Below are positions 13,601 to 25,697 of a DNA stretch of 64,000 bases, piece after piece; position 1 is the stretch's first letter, and every line of letters starts with the position of its first letter. The stretch comes from Sipunculus nudus (taxonomy: Eukaryota; Annelida; Sipuncula; Golfingiida; Sipunculidae), in the NCBI GenBank assembly GCA_026874595.1, contig CM049306.1, positions 19,273,019-19,337,018 on the forward strand. Reading direction: 5' to 3'. Below the pieces are notes generated by a model. That model had not been told where the DNA came from. It did no database searches and was given only the letters and a program-made list of their open reading frames with translations. The position numbers and the translations under genes were made by a program.

Positions 13601-14090
13601 TACTAATCATTAGGGATCATATGAAGGAAATTAATGATAGACAAAGATGCAGTTGATAATATTAATCTAGATTCCTACTGTGTCTAGTGTGTAGGTTGAT
13701 GTGAAAGTAGTCCAAAGTGAATATATTACATTTATTTTTTTTTAATATAAATAAAAGCCATAAAACCAGGTAATTATGATCATTATTTAAATGTGTGAAT
13801 TTTGTATATTCTGGATTCTCAACATCATTGTTTGGCTAAAACTGAATAAGTACTAGACATAGTGCGAATGCTTTGCAAATGTATTTAATACAAATATGAA
13901 TATGTACTGCATTAAAAAATTTTATTGCATAAGAATGGGAATTCAGGTAAAAATGAAAGTATTTGAATACCATTGCAGATACTTTCAAAATGTATTCATG
14001 AATGCATTCATGAATATATTCTATAATATTATTTTAATAATCATTGTATCCCCAGACAAAGTCGGGGGATACTATGTTTTCATACCGGTC

Positions 14091-14122
<32 letters not shown>

Positions 14123-17100
14123 GCATATAAATCTTGTTGGCGCGATAACCCAATAAATATTTCACGGAACTTTACCAAACTTGGTATATGTATAGATATG
14201 GGTAAGAGGACGACGCCTATTTAAAATGAGGTCATCACCTTTACTAGGAGAGTGTCCTTGACCTTGAATAGGTCCAATTTTGGGGAAAATCACACAAATT
14301 CTTTAATATCTCAAGAAATCTTGCATAGATTTATCCCAAAATCAAGATGATGGAAGATCTTGGATAGGGTTGTCATGTTCCAGAAACTGGTGGCGCCACC
14401 TATTATTCTTTACTTGTTTTCATGCCGTTTAATACCCCCAAAATTGCCACCTTACAGTACTGTGAGCATTATAAGTAAAAAACTAATGGACAGATTTCTT
14501 TTATATTATGCATATACATAGGTATGGGTTATGGAATGATGTTTATTTAAATTGGGGTCATGAACTTTCCTATGATAGTGGCCTTGACCTTGAATATTGC
14601 CATATATGGTGAAAATCACACACCTCTTATGATATCTCCAGTGTTGATAGCCATATGGATTTCAAACATGACTTATGTATGGCCCACCACTAAAGTAAGA
14701 ACCCTATAGGTTCTAGGGTCATGAGGTCAAAGGCAAGGTCACTGGACTGGCATTTTAAAAGATACTGTGGATGCATTTTCAGTCAAACATTTCATCTCAG
14801 ACCTTTCATCTTGCACATATAAGTCATCTGCCAATAGAGGAAGACCCCTATCAGTTTTGAGGTCACAAGGTCAAAGGTGAAGGTCACAGGAGCCATCTGT
14901 CCAAAAATTAGTTCCTGGATGATAATTCCTGCTTTTATTGATGTATGGATTTCAAACTTGACTTGTATATGTCCCATTGGAAAAGCAAGACCCAAATTTA
15001 TTTTGGGGTCATGAGGTCAAAGGTCAAGGTCACAGGACACATCTTTAAAAAGATGTGAATGCATTTTAAGCCAAACTTTCATCCCAGGTCTTCCATCTTG
15101 AATATATAGCTCACTTGCCAATAGTGGATAATCCATATGAATTTTGGGGTCACAAGGTCAAAGGTCAAGGACACAGGAGCTATCTGTCCAAAAATTAGTT
15201 TTTGGATGATAATTCCTTCTTTTATTGATGAATGGATTTCAAACTTGACTTGTATTTGACCCATTGGAAAAGCAAGACCCGAATTGATTTTTGGGTCATG
15301 AGGTCAAAGGTCAAGGTCACAGGAAACCTCTTTAAAAAGGTTGTGGATGCAATTTCAGCCAAACAAGTCATCTCAGATCTTTCATCTTGCACATATACTT
15401 CACCTGCAAAGAGTGGAAGACCCCTATCAATTTTGAGGTCACAAGGTCAAAGGTGAAGGTCACAGGAGCCATCTGTCCAAAAATTAGTTTCTGGATGATA
15501 ATTCCTGCTTTTATTGATGTATGGATTTCAAACTTTACTTGTATATGTCCCATTGGAAAAGCAAGACCTGAATTGATTTTGGGGTCATGAGGTCAAAGGT
15601 CAAGTTCACAGGACACATCTTTAAAAAGATGTGGATGCATTTTCAGCTAAACATTTCATCTCAGATCTTTCATCTTGCACATATAGTTCACCTGCCAAGA
15701 GAGGAAGAACCCTATCAATTTTTAGGTCACAAGGTCAAAGGTGAAGGTCACAGGAGCCATCTGTCCAAAAATTAGTTTCTGGATGATAATTCCTTCTTTT
15801 ATAGATGTATGGATTTCAAACTTGACTTGTATTTGACCTATTGGAAAAGCAAGACCCGAATCGATTTTGGGGTCATGAGGTCAAAGGTCAAGGTCACAGG
15901 AAACGTCTTTATAAATATTGTGGATGCATTTTCAGTCAAACAATTCATCTCAGATCTTTCATCTTGCACATATAGTTCACCTGCCAAGAGTGGAAAACCC
16001 CTATCAATTTTTAGGTCACAAGGTCAAAGGTGAAGGTCACAGGAGCCATCTGTCCAAAAATTAGTTTCTGGATGATAATTCCTGCTTTTATTGATGTATG
16101 GTTTTCAAACTTGACTGGTATATGTCCCATTGGAAAAGCAAGACCAAAATTGATTTTGGGGTCATGAGGTCAAAGGTCAAGGTCACAGGACACATCTTTA
16201 AAAAGATGTGGATGCATTTTCAGCCAAACATTTCATCTCAGATCCTTCATCTTGCACATATAGTTCTCCTGCCAAGAGAGGAAGAACACTATCAATTTTG
16301 AGGTCACAAGGTCAAAGGTGAAGGTCACAGGAGCCACCTGTCAAAAAAAATTAGTTTCTGGATGATAATTCCTGCATTATTGATGTATAGATTTCAAACT
16401 TGACTTGCATATGTCCCATTGGAAAAGCAAGACCCAAATTGATTTTGGGGTCATGAGGACAAAGGTCAAGGTCACAGGACACATCTTTAAAAAGATCAAG
16501 GTCACAGGACCAACATCTCCAACAAGATTGTGGATTGTTAGATGGAAGAAACTATAAATATGCCAAGTGTCAGTATATGCTGCTAAAAATGGGGGTCTGT
16601 TCTTAAAGGGGGGGGGGGGGTGGCCTACTATGTCTGGGGATACTCTGGCACCAGCGGTGCCAAGAAATGTCTAGTTTCAGTTCTATTTTATTTTAAAAAA
16701 TCATAACATTTCCTTATTATTTTTTAAAATAAAAATTATATTGGCACAATATTTGTTATTAAATTTTAATAAATAGTTTAACTCTTTCATTATATGTGCT
16801 GCTTATAAGTTATATGGCCAAGTCAAAATCTGTGTGACAATAGCACTCCATTTGTTTATAAAATAAATGAAATCAATCCTCTTCCCTGTCTCCAAAGATA
16901 CTATCAAAATCATACATAAGCTAAACACCAACAACTCAAATAAAGCTTATATTTATTACCACACAACAAGCATGTGCCTCTTTCCCAAATCATATTTTTT
17001 ATCATATATAACAGCTGAGCGCCGTGACCCATGGGTTCCTTGTTTTTTGTAAAAATACCCTAAATATTCATGTAAGTAACTCGAGCAAAGGATCACTGCA

Positions 17101-19953
17101 TGGCAGGTAGTAATTTATATTTTTAGAAAGGTATTTATCTGTACAGACAAACATGCGCTCTATGGTGGTCGCGATGTAAAATGTGTATAAGTTGCCTTTT
17201 TCCACTTTAAATTGAAATGTCTCATCGGATTAGCACGAATATTTACAAAAAACGCTAAATATATGTGGAAACAATGTTTTATAGAACTTAATAGAATGAA
17301 GCAAAAAAGTCCATTTACGTATCAGGAGAAGTGCCACCTGACACTCGAGTGACGTCGATTGTTTTTCAAGCAAAATTACATGATGCTCAGTAAAATGACC
17401 GACGCTGAAAAACGTTTCAGGGTGTACACAGATCCATATGTTCAGTTATGAGCAGCTCCCAAAAACATTCATTGTTTTGACAAATATGCCTGCTGTGCCG
17501 ATGAGGCGAAACCCGCCGTTGTGACTCTGATCCATCATACAACTACAGTTGTTTTATCATGCTCTGTTTAAAACATTGAGCGCTTTCTAACCGAATAAAA
17601 ACTGCATATCCGCAGAAATTCGCTATTGATATTACCTCTCCAATCAAAGTTGAGCACACTTTTTCGCCCGGACAATAGAACCACCGTTCAGTATCAACTA
17701 TACTCTGCAAAAAGCATCCCCTTAATTCCTATCACCAAACGAATACAAGAGAGACTGCGACATTCAGTCATCTGATGAACCAATGAGGCGAAACCGGCGG
17801 TGTGACTCGGATCCATCATACAGTTATAGTTATATCATGGTGCTCTGTTTTAAACATTGAGCGATTTATACATACGTATGTCATAAATCTTCCTCCTCTT
17901 AAATTTTATCTGAAGTGACAAAGATATTTTCCAAAGACACAAGAGCTTGAAACTTAAAGGTACCCCGGAGCAGGTGTAACAATCTGTGAAACAGCTTAAG
18001 AGGACGCTCCCCCCCCCCCCCCTTGGCGATAAATTGGCGATTGGAAGATAATTCGGATGATTGATAATAGTTTCTTCAAAGTTTAAAAATGAGAAATGTA
18101 TTGCTATATGGTAAGTCTCACTAAACTAATTTAAAACGTTCTGGTTCGGCTGTAAATCTACTTTCTGTATTAAAAAGAGAAATTATACCATGCGGGATGT
18201 GGCCTCTATACCATTTCAGGAATTTTTCTTTAAACTGCGCCCCCCCCCCCCCCCCCTATAAAAATTCTGCAAGCAAGGGTGTGGTCTTTTTTCAATTGAC
18301 AGCTTCATTCTCACATTGAAGTAGCGAGGTTTAATGAATATATATCAAACACTGGTTGGTATCATCAAGCTTGCATGTCTGCATCAATTTCATTGATTTA
18401 TAATAAATCAGTCCTCAGCTTTCACTAAGATATGCTCATGACATAACCCATGGCACCATGGTCTTAATTATATATGTGGATATTATAGGAGTTTCTTTTT
18501 GTACAATACTGGCGTTGTTTCGTCCGTAAATCACGCTAAAACCGTTAAATTGTTTATCTTAAGTAGTTAAACCATGAGTCAGCCATGGTCTCATCCTCTG
18601 ACCCTCCGTGCTCGTGTATACCGTGCCTGTTTTCTTTATATCAGCTGTTACCGAGCATCCACTCAGAGTGTATTTTCATTAGATTCTGCTACCACGACCT
18701 GGTCCAGCATTAATGGTCATGTTACCGGAGTTATCGCTTAGGCTACATTCATTACATAATCGAATGGTAAGATACCCAAAGCAGTCGTCATATAGTGCGG
18801 TTCATGGTCTTGTTACCTGGAATCATAAACACAAAATTTGTAGACCTTCCGCATGGCTAATTTGCATTACATGTCTACAGGTGCTTAATTCATAATCTGC
18901 AAACTCCTACCTGATAAAGAACAGTGCCTCTTGGCAGTGATGAAATTTACTAAAAAAAAGAGTAAACAACTGAAAAATTAGTTTCTTTTCTCGGTTCAGC
19001 TTGGATAGTCTCACTAATGTTAAAGTTAACATCAGCACCGCCGATGCTCGCGGTTATGACAGGTATATTGGCCTTCCGTTCAGCAGGCAACATACTTCGC
19101 AAAACAAACATATTAGTGAAGATATAAATCCTCCTCTCGTTGACTTTTTCTCGACACCACCCAAAAGAAAAGGCAAAAATATATGGTAGAGGAAACCACG
19201 CGCCGACTCAAGACCAACCCCCGGATATACCAGTCAGGCGTCATTGTCTTCTATCACTGTCAGAAAACATTTGTCTTATAGGAAATATTTACGGTAATTG
19301 CCCTCCAGAGTCCCCGCGAGTATATATTAAGTTGTTGTAATTTGTCATCCGCATTTTTGATATCGGAAGGGACCCGCTAGTGTCTTTTTGTTTCAGTTTT
19401 TATGCGACACGCCCGAACGGCCTTGTATCTCCTTTGGCATAAAAAATAAAAGTAACACCAGCTCTTGAAAAAAAAAACCCACAGCAAATGTTGTATAAGA
19501 CGGACGCCATTAGTGTATAACTGATTTGTGTAACACGGCAAGCAGAGAAAATGAAATCATTTGATAGACAGGTTGACGGTATCTTCCTTTGTTCAAACAT
19601 ATGTTGCCCCATCAGCTGAGAAAATGTGGTCTTTATTTAGCGGCTGAGTGGAAAGTTAGGAGAAAAAATTATCACACGCCAAGAGCGACAGGAGTGAGCA
19701 ACAAATGACACCTCCTTTGCCTGGGTGGTCTTAGTATATGTGACTAAGAATAACATACATGAATATCCAGCGAGCACGCACATACATTTATATATCCAAA
19801 GAATAAGTTAAAATCAGCCCTCACCTGACAGATAACACGTCCTTTCTGCAGTTAGTTTCCTGAGGATACTATATTGCTATTCTCATGTGTCCTATAAATG
19901 TGAAAAGTTTTCTTTCCTTCCATGATCCAGTCTGCTATGTAGGCGTTGCTGAT

Positions 19954-20037
<84 letters not shown>

Positions 20038-23000
20038 GTATCTGCTGTTCAACTTTATGTATATCAGGGACGGATCACGAGGTAGTTCCGTTTAAACCGA
20101 GGGATTAATTATATAGGTAAAGGCTTGCTGTTCCAGGAACGCGGTTGGATAGTTTTATATAGATATATATACAAAATATATAATATCACCACTTAAGGTC
20201 CTTTACACAGGGTATTGAATATACACTGTAGTTTGATACATACATTTCTGCTTTTACAAAAGTGTCCTAGTAGTTCTTCTTATAGATGAAAGCCCAAAAT
20301 CATATATATTCTGTATATATTTTACCCTCTAATATTAGGTTAGTGTTGCCCAAACAGATTTGAGTAAAATTATGCATGTATATAACTTTATTATATTACA
20401 AATGGTGATCAAGTATGGAGGAATATCTTTTCTGTCTACAGGTATAGGAGGCGTTGCGGCTGAGCCGATACCGTTCCATGACTACGTAGACCTATTTGAC
20501 CAAGCTGCGGAGTGTATCAGGGCTCGGACGGGAATCCGTGAAGAGGATGGGAAACCTTACCACCCCATGGTAGTAGGTTAGTAAATACAATCACCACCAG
20601 AGGGACTGGGAGACAAGGATCCTAGGGCCTCAAGGAGGTCATTGCATCCGTCAGGAGGGCATGCGTGCATTCCCATTCGTGTGTGTTTGTGTGTGTTTGT
20701 TGACTTTGTTCACAACAAAACTCACGCAATCATTAACAGAATCCCATGAAATATTCAGGGCACCTCGGGAATGGCCCTATGACAATTAGAATTAGACTTT
20801 GGTGTAGGTCCGGCTCATGATCTCGATTGAGGAAGGATTTCCAGGAATGTTCACAAATGTGCAGTCACATTTGTGTGAATGAAACTGGGAATATGGGTTA
20901 AAGAAGTGAATGCAAACACGGTCCATCCTCGTGCGCCTAGCAATTGGACTGCCCGCCCGTTCAGGTCATGATCGAGCGCCTAGTACTTCGAAGTAAGGGT
21001 GTCCAGTGGTTACTTAGTACCTGCAAAACAGCTTGTGTACACCAGCATTTTCAAAGTACAAATTTCAGCACCGGGATATCAGTGTTCCCAGAGCGTTTTT
21101 TTAAACGTGTGCTCTCAGTTCTGAGAAGAGTGGCCGTCTGCATCCCACAATAGACGTGCACCCCCCCCCCCCCCCCGAGGCTTACATTCTTTGGTTTTGC
21201 AGATTTCTAGTTTTTTTTATTGCGTTTACTGAATGGGTCGTATTTATGTGTGTTCATGACCAACAGATCACACCAAAAACGGTCTAATTTTAGTAATTTT
21301 CCAACAGGTTTTCAGTAATTTTCCACCAGACAGATGTTTCTTTATAGGGGGAGGGGATTTAGGGCTAAGTCCCCATGGCCCGCCACAACATTTACTTGTG
21401 TGTCGAGTGCCACCGGTGTGTTGGGTATCTGTGACGAAATATACCCTTTTCCATTTATTTCAAAGCCTAGGCAAGAAAAAAACTAACATAAATATATAAT
21501 CGCCTATTGAATATATCAATTTCATACCTTCAGTTTTGTCTTATAATGAAATTTTGCAAAATTAAATGAAAAAGTAAAAAATGAGTGGTTTGTGTTGTAG
21601 TTTAACCGGCGAACTCGTCAGCCGTGTCCAGGGATCTGATGCTACAACTTGGTGGCTACCACGGATATCAAGCATAATATGTCAGATCAGTGATTTTGCT
21701 GGCGTACGAAACATTAATCCTTTTAACTATATTTTACATAGTTATTACAGCATAGACATCTTCCCAGGTTGTTATACATCACATGATATTAAAGTTTGGC
21801 TCCTATCTCCTTTCGCATCTTCCTATGAGTATATAACTCGCTTTGGTCACAAAAACAATAGCTCCAACAGGCCGCTCGACCTGCAATATCAGGAATTAAT
21901 AACAAGACAATAGAACTTATTAAATAACTCGCGAACGGTCCTGTATGCAGCAAGCAAACAGATTTAATTATAATTTTAGATCACGGGTATTGCATTGTCG
22001 TGACGTTATGGAATATCCTGCCATTCATATTAAGGGCTTGTAAACATTTTCACTTTCTTCTGCATGTTTGTGTTCATGTTGATACAACAGTTTTTAAAAC
22101 TGTGTACTGTTTACCTTTGGTAGCATGGATTTAATTGGCTGACATGATTTTCATCAGATACGAACTTATTCAAATTCATGACATAGTAGGATCGGCGACA
22201 TGTTGAGAGAGGTCTGTTCGTGACTGAGCAAACGTCTTGCTCATAGGAGATGGTTTTTCGTAATGTTTAGTCACAGGAATCACGTACCTTTCTTTCCACC
22301 ACAAATTTCTCCACCTCTGTCAAACTTACATCACTGTCACCTTTGACCTGGATTATCATCCTTTACATTTGACACGACCATGACCCTAATCAATCCTTGC
22401 TCAACACAAGTGCCGACCGTATGTCGCCTGTCCTTACTTCTCATGTAAATGGTCGACCTATGTGTTTACATCGAAAATAAACGGACAGCGCAACTTCCAA
22501 ATATTATTGCCTCCGCCAGGAGGGTATGCGTTCGTGTGTGTGTTTGTTCATAACATAACTCGCACAGTCAGGAACGGAATCCAATTTCGGGAATGGGCAA
22601 ATGAAGAAATGATTTGATTTTGGCGTGGATCGTGAAAATGACCCGGATTCAGTAACGTCAGCAAGGAATATGCACACATTCACACCAACCTTGGGAATAT
22701 GGGTTGAATAAGTGAATGCAAACACGGGTTTGTGAGCATTCAACAATAAGGACCCAGCACATGACGGACACTTGCATTAATAAGAATGCAGATGTTTATT
22801 TTTTATTATTATTATTTAACTACAACTAAAGCCTTTTAGACTATTGTGACTTTTTTTAGACTAAGTCCTACTTGAAAATCACGGAAACGATTATTACACT
22901 TCATGAGGCTAGGGACACGACAAGGCGTGGAGCCGAAATCTATTTAAAGTCAAATGTTCACGGAATCACTAGTAGCGTTTCCGGCACGACACAGAGTTTC

Positions 23001-25697
23001 CACAATTTAAGTGCACGTATATGCCTAACATATAAGACGAGCAAAAACTGGTACATGTTATATCCCTTACTGTTCACCAGATGTGAACAAGACATTGGAC
23101 ATGATAGTGGTGACCTCTTGCAGATATCCTTTTTTATCTCCGCGAACGACCTCCGTAGAAGTCAAGTATTCGCCGCTTTCTGTTCATATATACTTTTTTC
23201 CACATGATATCCCGAAACGTTCACAAAGTTTTTCAATCAAATTTTATCGACGAGTGGGTCATGGATCAGTAACATATATCCCGGCGTTGGCGGAGGAATT
23301 CGCTCTTTGGGCCCATTCTTGTTCTTCATACATGTGTGATTGATTTTTATATGCATACACTACCACTGCGTTTCAAATAAAAAAGGAGAAATTATTAGTT
23401 TACATTGGCTGGGGTTAAGGTATTGATATCTAATATAGTTATCACCTAGTACACGAAATCAATGTTTATATATTTGTTATGGACATTAAGTCAAAAATTC
23501 CCATCTACCTCAAGAAACTGATAATTAGTCTTAGTTAGATATAGTCAAGAATTGAAAGGTTCGCTGATGGTTCATTATCAGAACATATGACATTATACTT
23601 ACTGAACTGAATACCGGTTTATACGATATATTCGACATTTTTGTACCACTTTTTTCAGGTGATGCGAGTGCTTCCACAATGTGGCATAACGACTGGTGGC
23701 GCGACCTGCCGGATAATGATCTAACAAAAGATGAGCCGACATACGTCATTCCGCATTATATTCGACGATTTCAGCCTGGAGCTCGAATCATCGCCATGTT
23801 GAGGAATCCAACCAACAGGTTTATGTTTATAAAATATAATTTAAGAAAAATAATATATGATTAATGTTTAATATATAAAATTATAAATACGATTTCATGG
23901 AATTAGGAATACTTGAAACAATTTTTAGTAATTTTACTTGAATGAACACCTGATTTTCCCATGGTTGTTTTATTATCTCTTTGTAGATTGTATTCGGACT
24001 ACCTTTACTTTAATAAAGTCAACAAATCAGCAGACGACTTTCACAACAAAGTCATGTTTTCCCTCCATTACATGAGAGCCTGCTTCGAACAACGGTCCAT
24101 TCGCGCATGCGCTTATGACAATCATCTCAATCGACATTTCTTAACAGTAGGTGTCGATTTTTTATCTCATTATATACGACGGAATAGTTCTATTTTTAAT
24201 TTTTGTCGACATATAATGAAAAATTTTTAATATTGATCTCTGACACATATATCAGTTGGTTCAAAAACGAAAACAATGTAACCTGCTCGGCTAGCTGAAC
24301 AACGTTAAATAGTTTTGCCACAAGATTTTTTGTAAGCCTAGTACATGTATTTATTTGAAGCACTGCATGAATCGTTAGAACAAATGATAAGTTACACATT
24401 AATATTGTAGATCATGTATCTTCTGTATGGTGGTCACCTGACGTTCATGGGCTATTTATAATCAAAATATCATAAATTATCATAAACAATTAGTCACGGA
24501 TCACGGAATTGATTTGTGGCTTGTATAGCCATTTTTTAAGAACGAATCATCAACATATACTTAATAGTTGTCAAATTTCACCGCCCCTTCTTGATTTTTG
24601 ACTGTGTGAGGTGAAAATTGTGACGTCATCTGTCATAGTTTGCATATATGTATATAAAAAATATTGAACATAAAGAGATAAGAATCAACTTTCACACTGC
24701 ACTGGTACGTTCTCAAATCATTACTTTTAGGGATCACGCGGTTTATGAGGAAACGCGTGTTTACCAGAAATTACTTAATTTCATTAATTTCAGGTACGGC
24801 TCCGTCTTGGCATGTACCACGTGTTTTTTCGTGATTGGCTGGACGTGTTCCCGGCGAAACAGATTCATGTGATACGGTTAGAAGATTACGCTGAGAATCC
24901 TCGTACCATTCTGCAGAAAACGTTCAAGTTCCTAAGACTGGGTTGGTATTGACAGTTTATATTCGTTTTCAAGTAGTTCGCCTAAATGCATATTGCCATT
25001 TCGTCCCGGCAGGAATCAAGAGCGTTAAACCAAAACAAATACCTTCTCTTTTTCGACGACTCGAGTCTGTGTTTTAGCATTCTACACTAGGTGGCGCCAG
25101 GATCGCATTGGTTTGAATTAAATGTGTTTATGTCGGCATTTATTTTTTCACGAATATGTCACGTTCTTCATTACCGTGCTGTGTAACAATAATCTTGATA
25201 TTATCAACTTTATCAGTCGTCTCGGATACATCTTTTCTCAAAGTTAATTTGTTTTCAAATGTATAGAAATCTTAATCGAAGGATCCTTAGCACCTATCCC
25301 TTCCTGATAGAGTACCTGCAGACCAGAGAGAGTCCCATATAATTGAACTAATGTCTTCAAACTCTTTTGCACAACTCTTCATTATCATTATGAGGATAAT
25401 GTAAAATTAGTGAAGAATAGATTAAGTGATTCGTATAAGCCCTTCATCAACAGCCTGTCGTTTTGAGTCCCCTGCCACCGCTGTATTGTGCTCTCTTTTT
25501 TTGTAGACAAAATGTCCGATGACCAACTGGATGAATTACTCGCAAGACCGAGAGCCAACAAACGGAAACCCAAGGACGAGCTGCTGGGCCCGATGAGACC
25601 AGATACAAAAAAACTCCTAAACGAGTTCTATGACCCATTTAACAAAGCCCTGGCAAAACTGTTTCATAATGACAATTTCTTGTGGGAGGGGTCATAG
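10319..25697 (+). CDS. CHST15: CHST15-like carbohydrate sulfotransferase, six-exon gene model (5' end missing)
   Basis: Joining 10319-10634, 20442-20576, 23659-23818, 23987-24146, 24794-24941 and 25507-25697 gives 1110 nt, 369 codons plus TAG. All junctions are GT-AG with matching phases. Numbering from the first visible residue: the 5'-phosphosulfate loop GMAKCGTT is at 70-77, KEPHWW follows, and the 3'-phosphate site RNPTNRLYSDYLYF is at 199-212. NKSADDFH, LEDYAENP and a C-terminal LGPMRPDT block also match the GalNAc-4-sulfate 6-O-sulfotransferase family. These type II Golgi enzymes use PAPS to sulfate chondroitin/dermatan chains. Human CHST15 is about 560 residues, so the cytosolic tail, signal anchor and stem are missing here. 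No stop or frameshift was seen, so the visible catalytic domain looks functional. Molluscs may carry several paralogues, so the exact substrate is open. Confidence 0.9.
10635..11647. other. Start of the 9.8-kb intron; dispersed-repeat fragments
   Basis: Around 10658-10730 is a segment (TTCCGCCAGA then GTCGTTTCTACTCA) also found reversed at 45905-45985. At 10840-10866 a weak reversed copy of the hairpin-family 5' end (CAGCTGAGCTAAAA) occurs. TGACGTCA-like palindromes lie near 11156 and 11208. Nothing coding was recognised. Confidence 0.5.
11698..11746 (+). repeat. GTCC/GTCT tetranucleotide microsatellite
   Basis: Runs of CCGT and CTGT just inside the 5' hairpin of element A; equivalent tracts lie at the same place in copies B, C and D. 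Confidence 0.9.
11930..14040. other. AT-rich intronic stretch inside element A, no gene
   Basis: Very AT-rich with scattered short ORFs of low complexity; no domain or repeat boundary was recognised. Confidence 0.6.
14089..14124 (+). repeat. CCG/CCA trinucleotide microsatellite
   Basis: Interrupted CCG repeats; the proline run this gives in one frame is not a gene. Confidence 0.85.
14724..16468 (+). repeat. Tandem core with 13 AGGTCA-pair sites (six perfect DR1)
   Basis: Each ~145-bp half-unit carries AGGTCA-A-AGGTCA or AGGTCA-A-AGGTGA followed by AGGTCAC. Perfect DR1 (AGGTCAAAGGTCA) starts at 15014, 15155, 15301, 15590, 15878 and 16167. The variant with AGGTGA starts at 15444, 15732, 16021 and 16309. 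The remaining sites are near 14724, 14867 and 16456. DR1 is the classic RXR/HNF4/PPAR-type nuclear-receptor element and TCAAGGTCA is the ERR/NR5A-type extended half-site. Function here is not shown. Confidence 0.75.
16608..16620 (+). repeat. Poly-G run (13 G)
   Basis: A G homopolymer just inside the right end of the nested element. Confidence 0.9.
17044..19955. other. Intron sequence with a duplicated segment and poly-C runs
   Basis: A segment of about 95 bp (ATGAGGCGAAAC, then GTGACTC-GATCCATCATACA, then CTCTGTTTNAAACATTGAGCG) occurs at about 17499-17590 and again at 17782-17870, 283 bp apart. Poly-C runs lie at 18009-18022 (14 C) and 18240-18256 (17 C). No exon was recognised. Confidence 0.6.
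19956..20034 (+). repeat. (TC)n microsatellite
   Basis: About 39 TC dinucleotides with one interrupting A, about 400 bp before the next exon. Confidence 0.95.
20442..20576 (+). CDS. CHST15: Sulfotransferase exon b
   Basis: The acceptor TCTGTCTACAG precedes 20442; the donor GTTAGT follows 20576. It completes the split Gly codon and encodes PFHDYVDLFDQAAECIRA, matching the family helix before the ASTMW motif, and ends PMVV plus one base of the next Gly codon. Confidence 0.88.
20612..20921 (+). repeat. Dispersed repeat, copy 1 of a 'CCTCCGCCAGGAGG' family
   Basis: It shares CGTCAGGAGGG-ATGCGT, a GTGTGTTTGT tract, GAATATGGGTT and GTGAATGCAAACACGG with 22505-22740. The start is near a CCTCCGCCAGGAGG-type palindrome, degenerate in this copy. 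Confidence 0.6.
20922..22504. other. Intron sequence with poly-C, no exon recognised
   Basis: It contains a 16-C run at 21161-21176 followed by AT-rich sequence. A 110-codon + strand ORF (21581-21913) has no recognisable motif and no splice context, so it is not called. Confidence 0.5.
22505..22740 (+). repeat. Dispersed repeat, copy 2 of the 'CCTCCGCCAGGAGG' family
   Basis: Opens with CCTCCGCCAGGAGG, a 5-bp-stem palindrome, then a GT-rich tract, and ends with GTGAATGCAAACACGGG as in copy 1. A shorter relative (CCTCCGCCAAGGAAG plus GATCCAGATGG) is at 25855-25985. Confidence 0.65.
23659..23818 (+). CDS. CHST15: Sulfotransferase exon c (ASTMW and start of 3'-phosphate site)
   Basis: The acceptor TTTTTTCAG precedes it and the donor GTTTAT follows. 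It encodes GDASASTMWHNDWW, PTYVIPHYIRRFQPGARIIA and MLRNPTN, the first half of the PAPS 3'-phosphate-binding motif. The Arg codon is split 2+1 over the short intron to exon d. Confidence 0.9.
23987..24146 (+). CDS. CHST15: Sulfotransferase exon d (3'-phosphate site, NKSADDFH)
   Basis: After TTTGTAG, it encodes LYSDYLYFNKVNKSADDF, finishing the RNPxxRxYSxY 3'-phosphate site, then MRACFEQRSIRACAYDNHL. It ends in phase 0 before GTAGGT. NKS is a possible N-glycosylation sequon. Confidence 0.9.
24794..24941 (+). CDS. CHST15: Sulfotransferase exon e (RLEDYAENP)
   Basis: After ATTTCAG, it encodes VRLRLGMYHVFFRDWLDVF and RLEDYAENPRTI, typical of the C-terminal part of the fold, and ends LRL plus G before GTTGGT. 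Confidence 0.9.
25507..25697 (+). CDS. CHST15: Sulfotransferase terminal exon
   Basis: After TTTTTTTGTAG, it encodes DKMSDDQLDELLARP, ELLGPMRPDTKKLLNEFY, PFNKALAKLFHN and ends WEGS-TAG. The LGPM...FY.PFN..L block is diagnostic of the CHST15 C-terminus. Confidence 0.9.

Larger units (their letters stand above)
14046..16643 (+). mobile_element. Nested 2.6-kb TIR element with left-end hairpin and tandem core
   Basis: Left end GTATCCCCAGACAAAGT (14046-14062) is matched by an inverted copy at 16627-16643 (16 of 17 positions). The left end also folds on itself: GTATCCCC pairs with GGGGATAC at 14063-14070. Inside are a CCG/CCA trinucleotide run, a GGTGGCGCCACC palindrome (14389-14400), and a tandem core of ~145-bp half-units alternating in two variants, making a ~290-bp higher-order unit. 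The smaller element at 50211-50659 has the same design. No protein is encoded. Confidence 0.65.
11648..17043 (+). mobile_element. Hairpin-ended element A (5.4 kb; Helentron/pearl-like, non-autonomous)
   Basis: The 5' end (11648-11680) is a hairpin with arms AGCTCAGCTGACT and AGTCATCTGAGCT, then a GTCC/GTCT microsatellite (11698-11746). The 3' end (17012-17043) reads AGCTGAGCGCCGTGACCC then ATGGGTTCCTTG, a short GACCCATGGGTT hairpin followed by CTTGT. The same two ends bound copies B, C and D. The interior holds AT-rich DNA (11930-14040) and a nested 2.6-kb element. No transposase or Rep/helicase is visible. Assignment to Helentron/HINE-type or 'pearl' elements rests on architecture only. Confidence 0.6.

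Noticed and set aside
13896-14156. ORF with a run of prolines
   Set aside because: It reads through a CCG/CCA microsatellite at the end of a transposable element.
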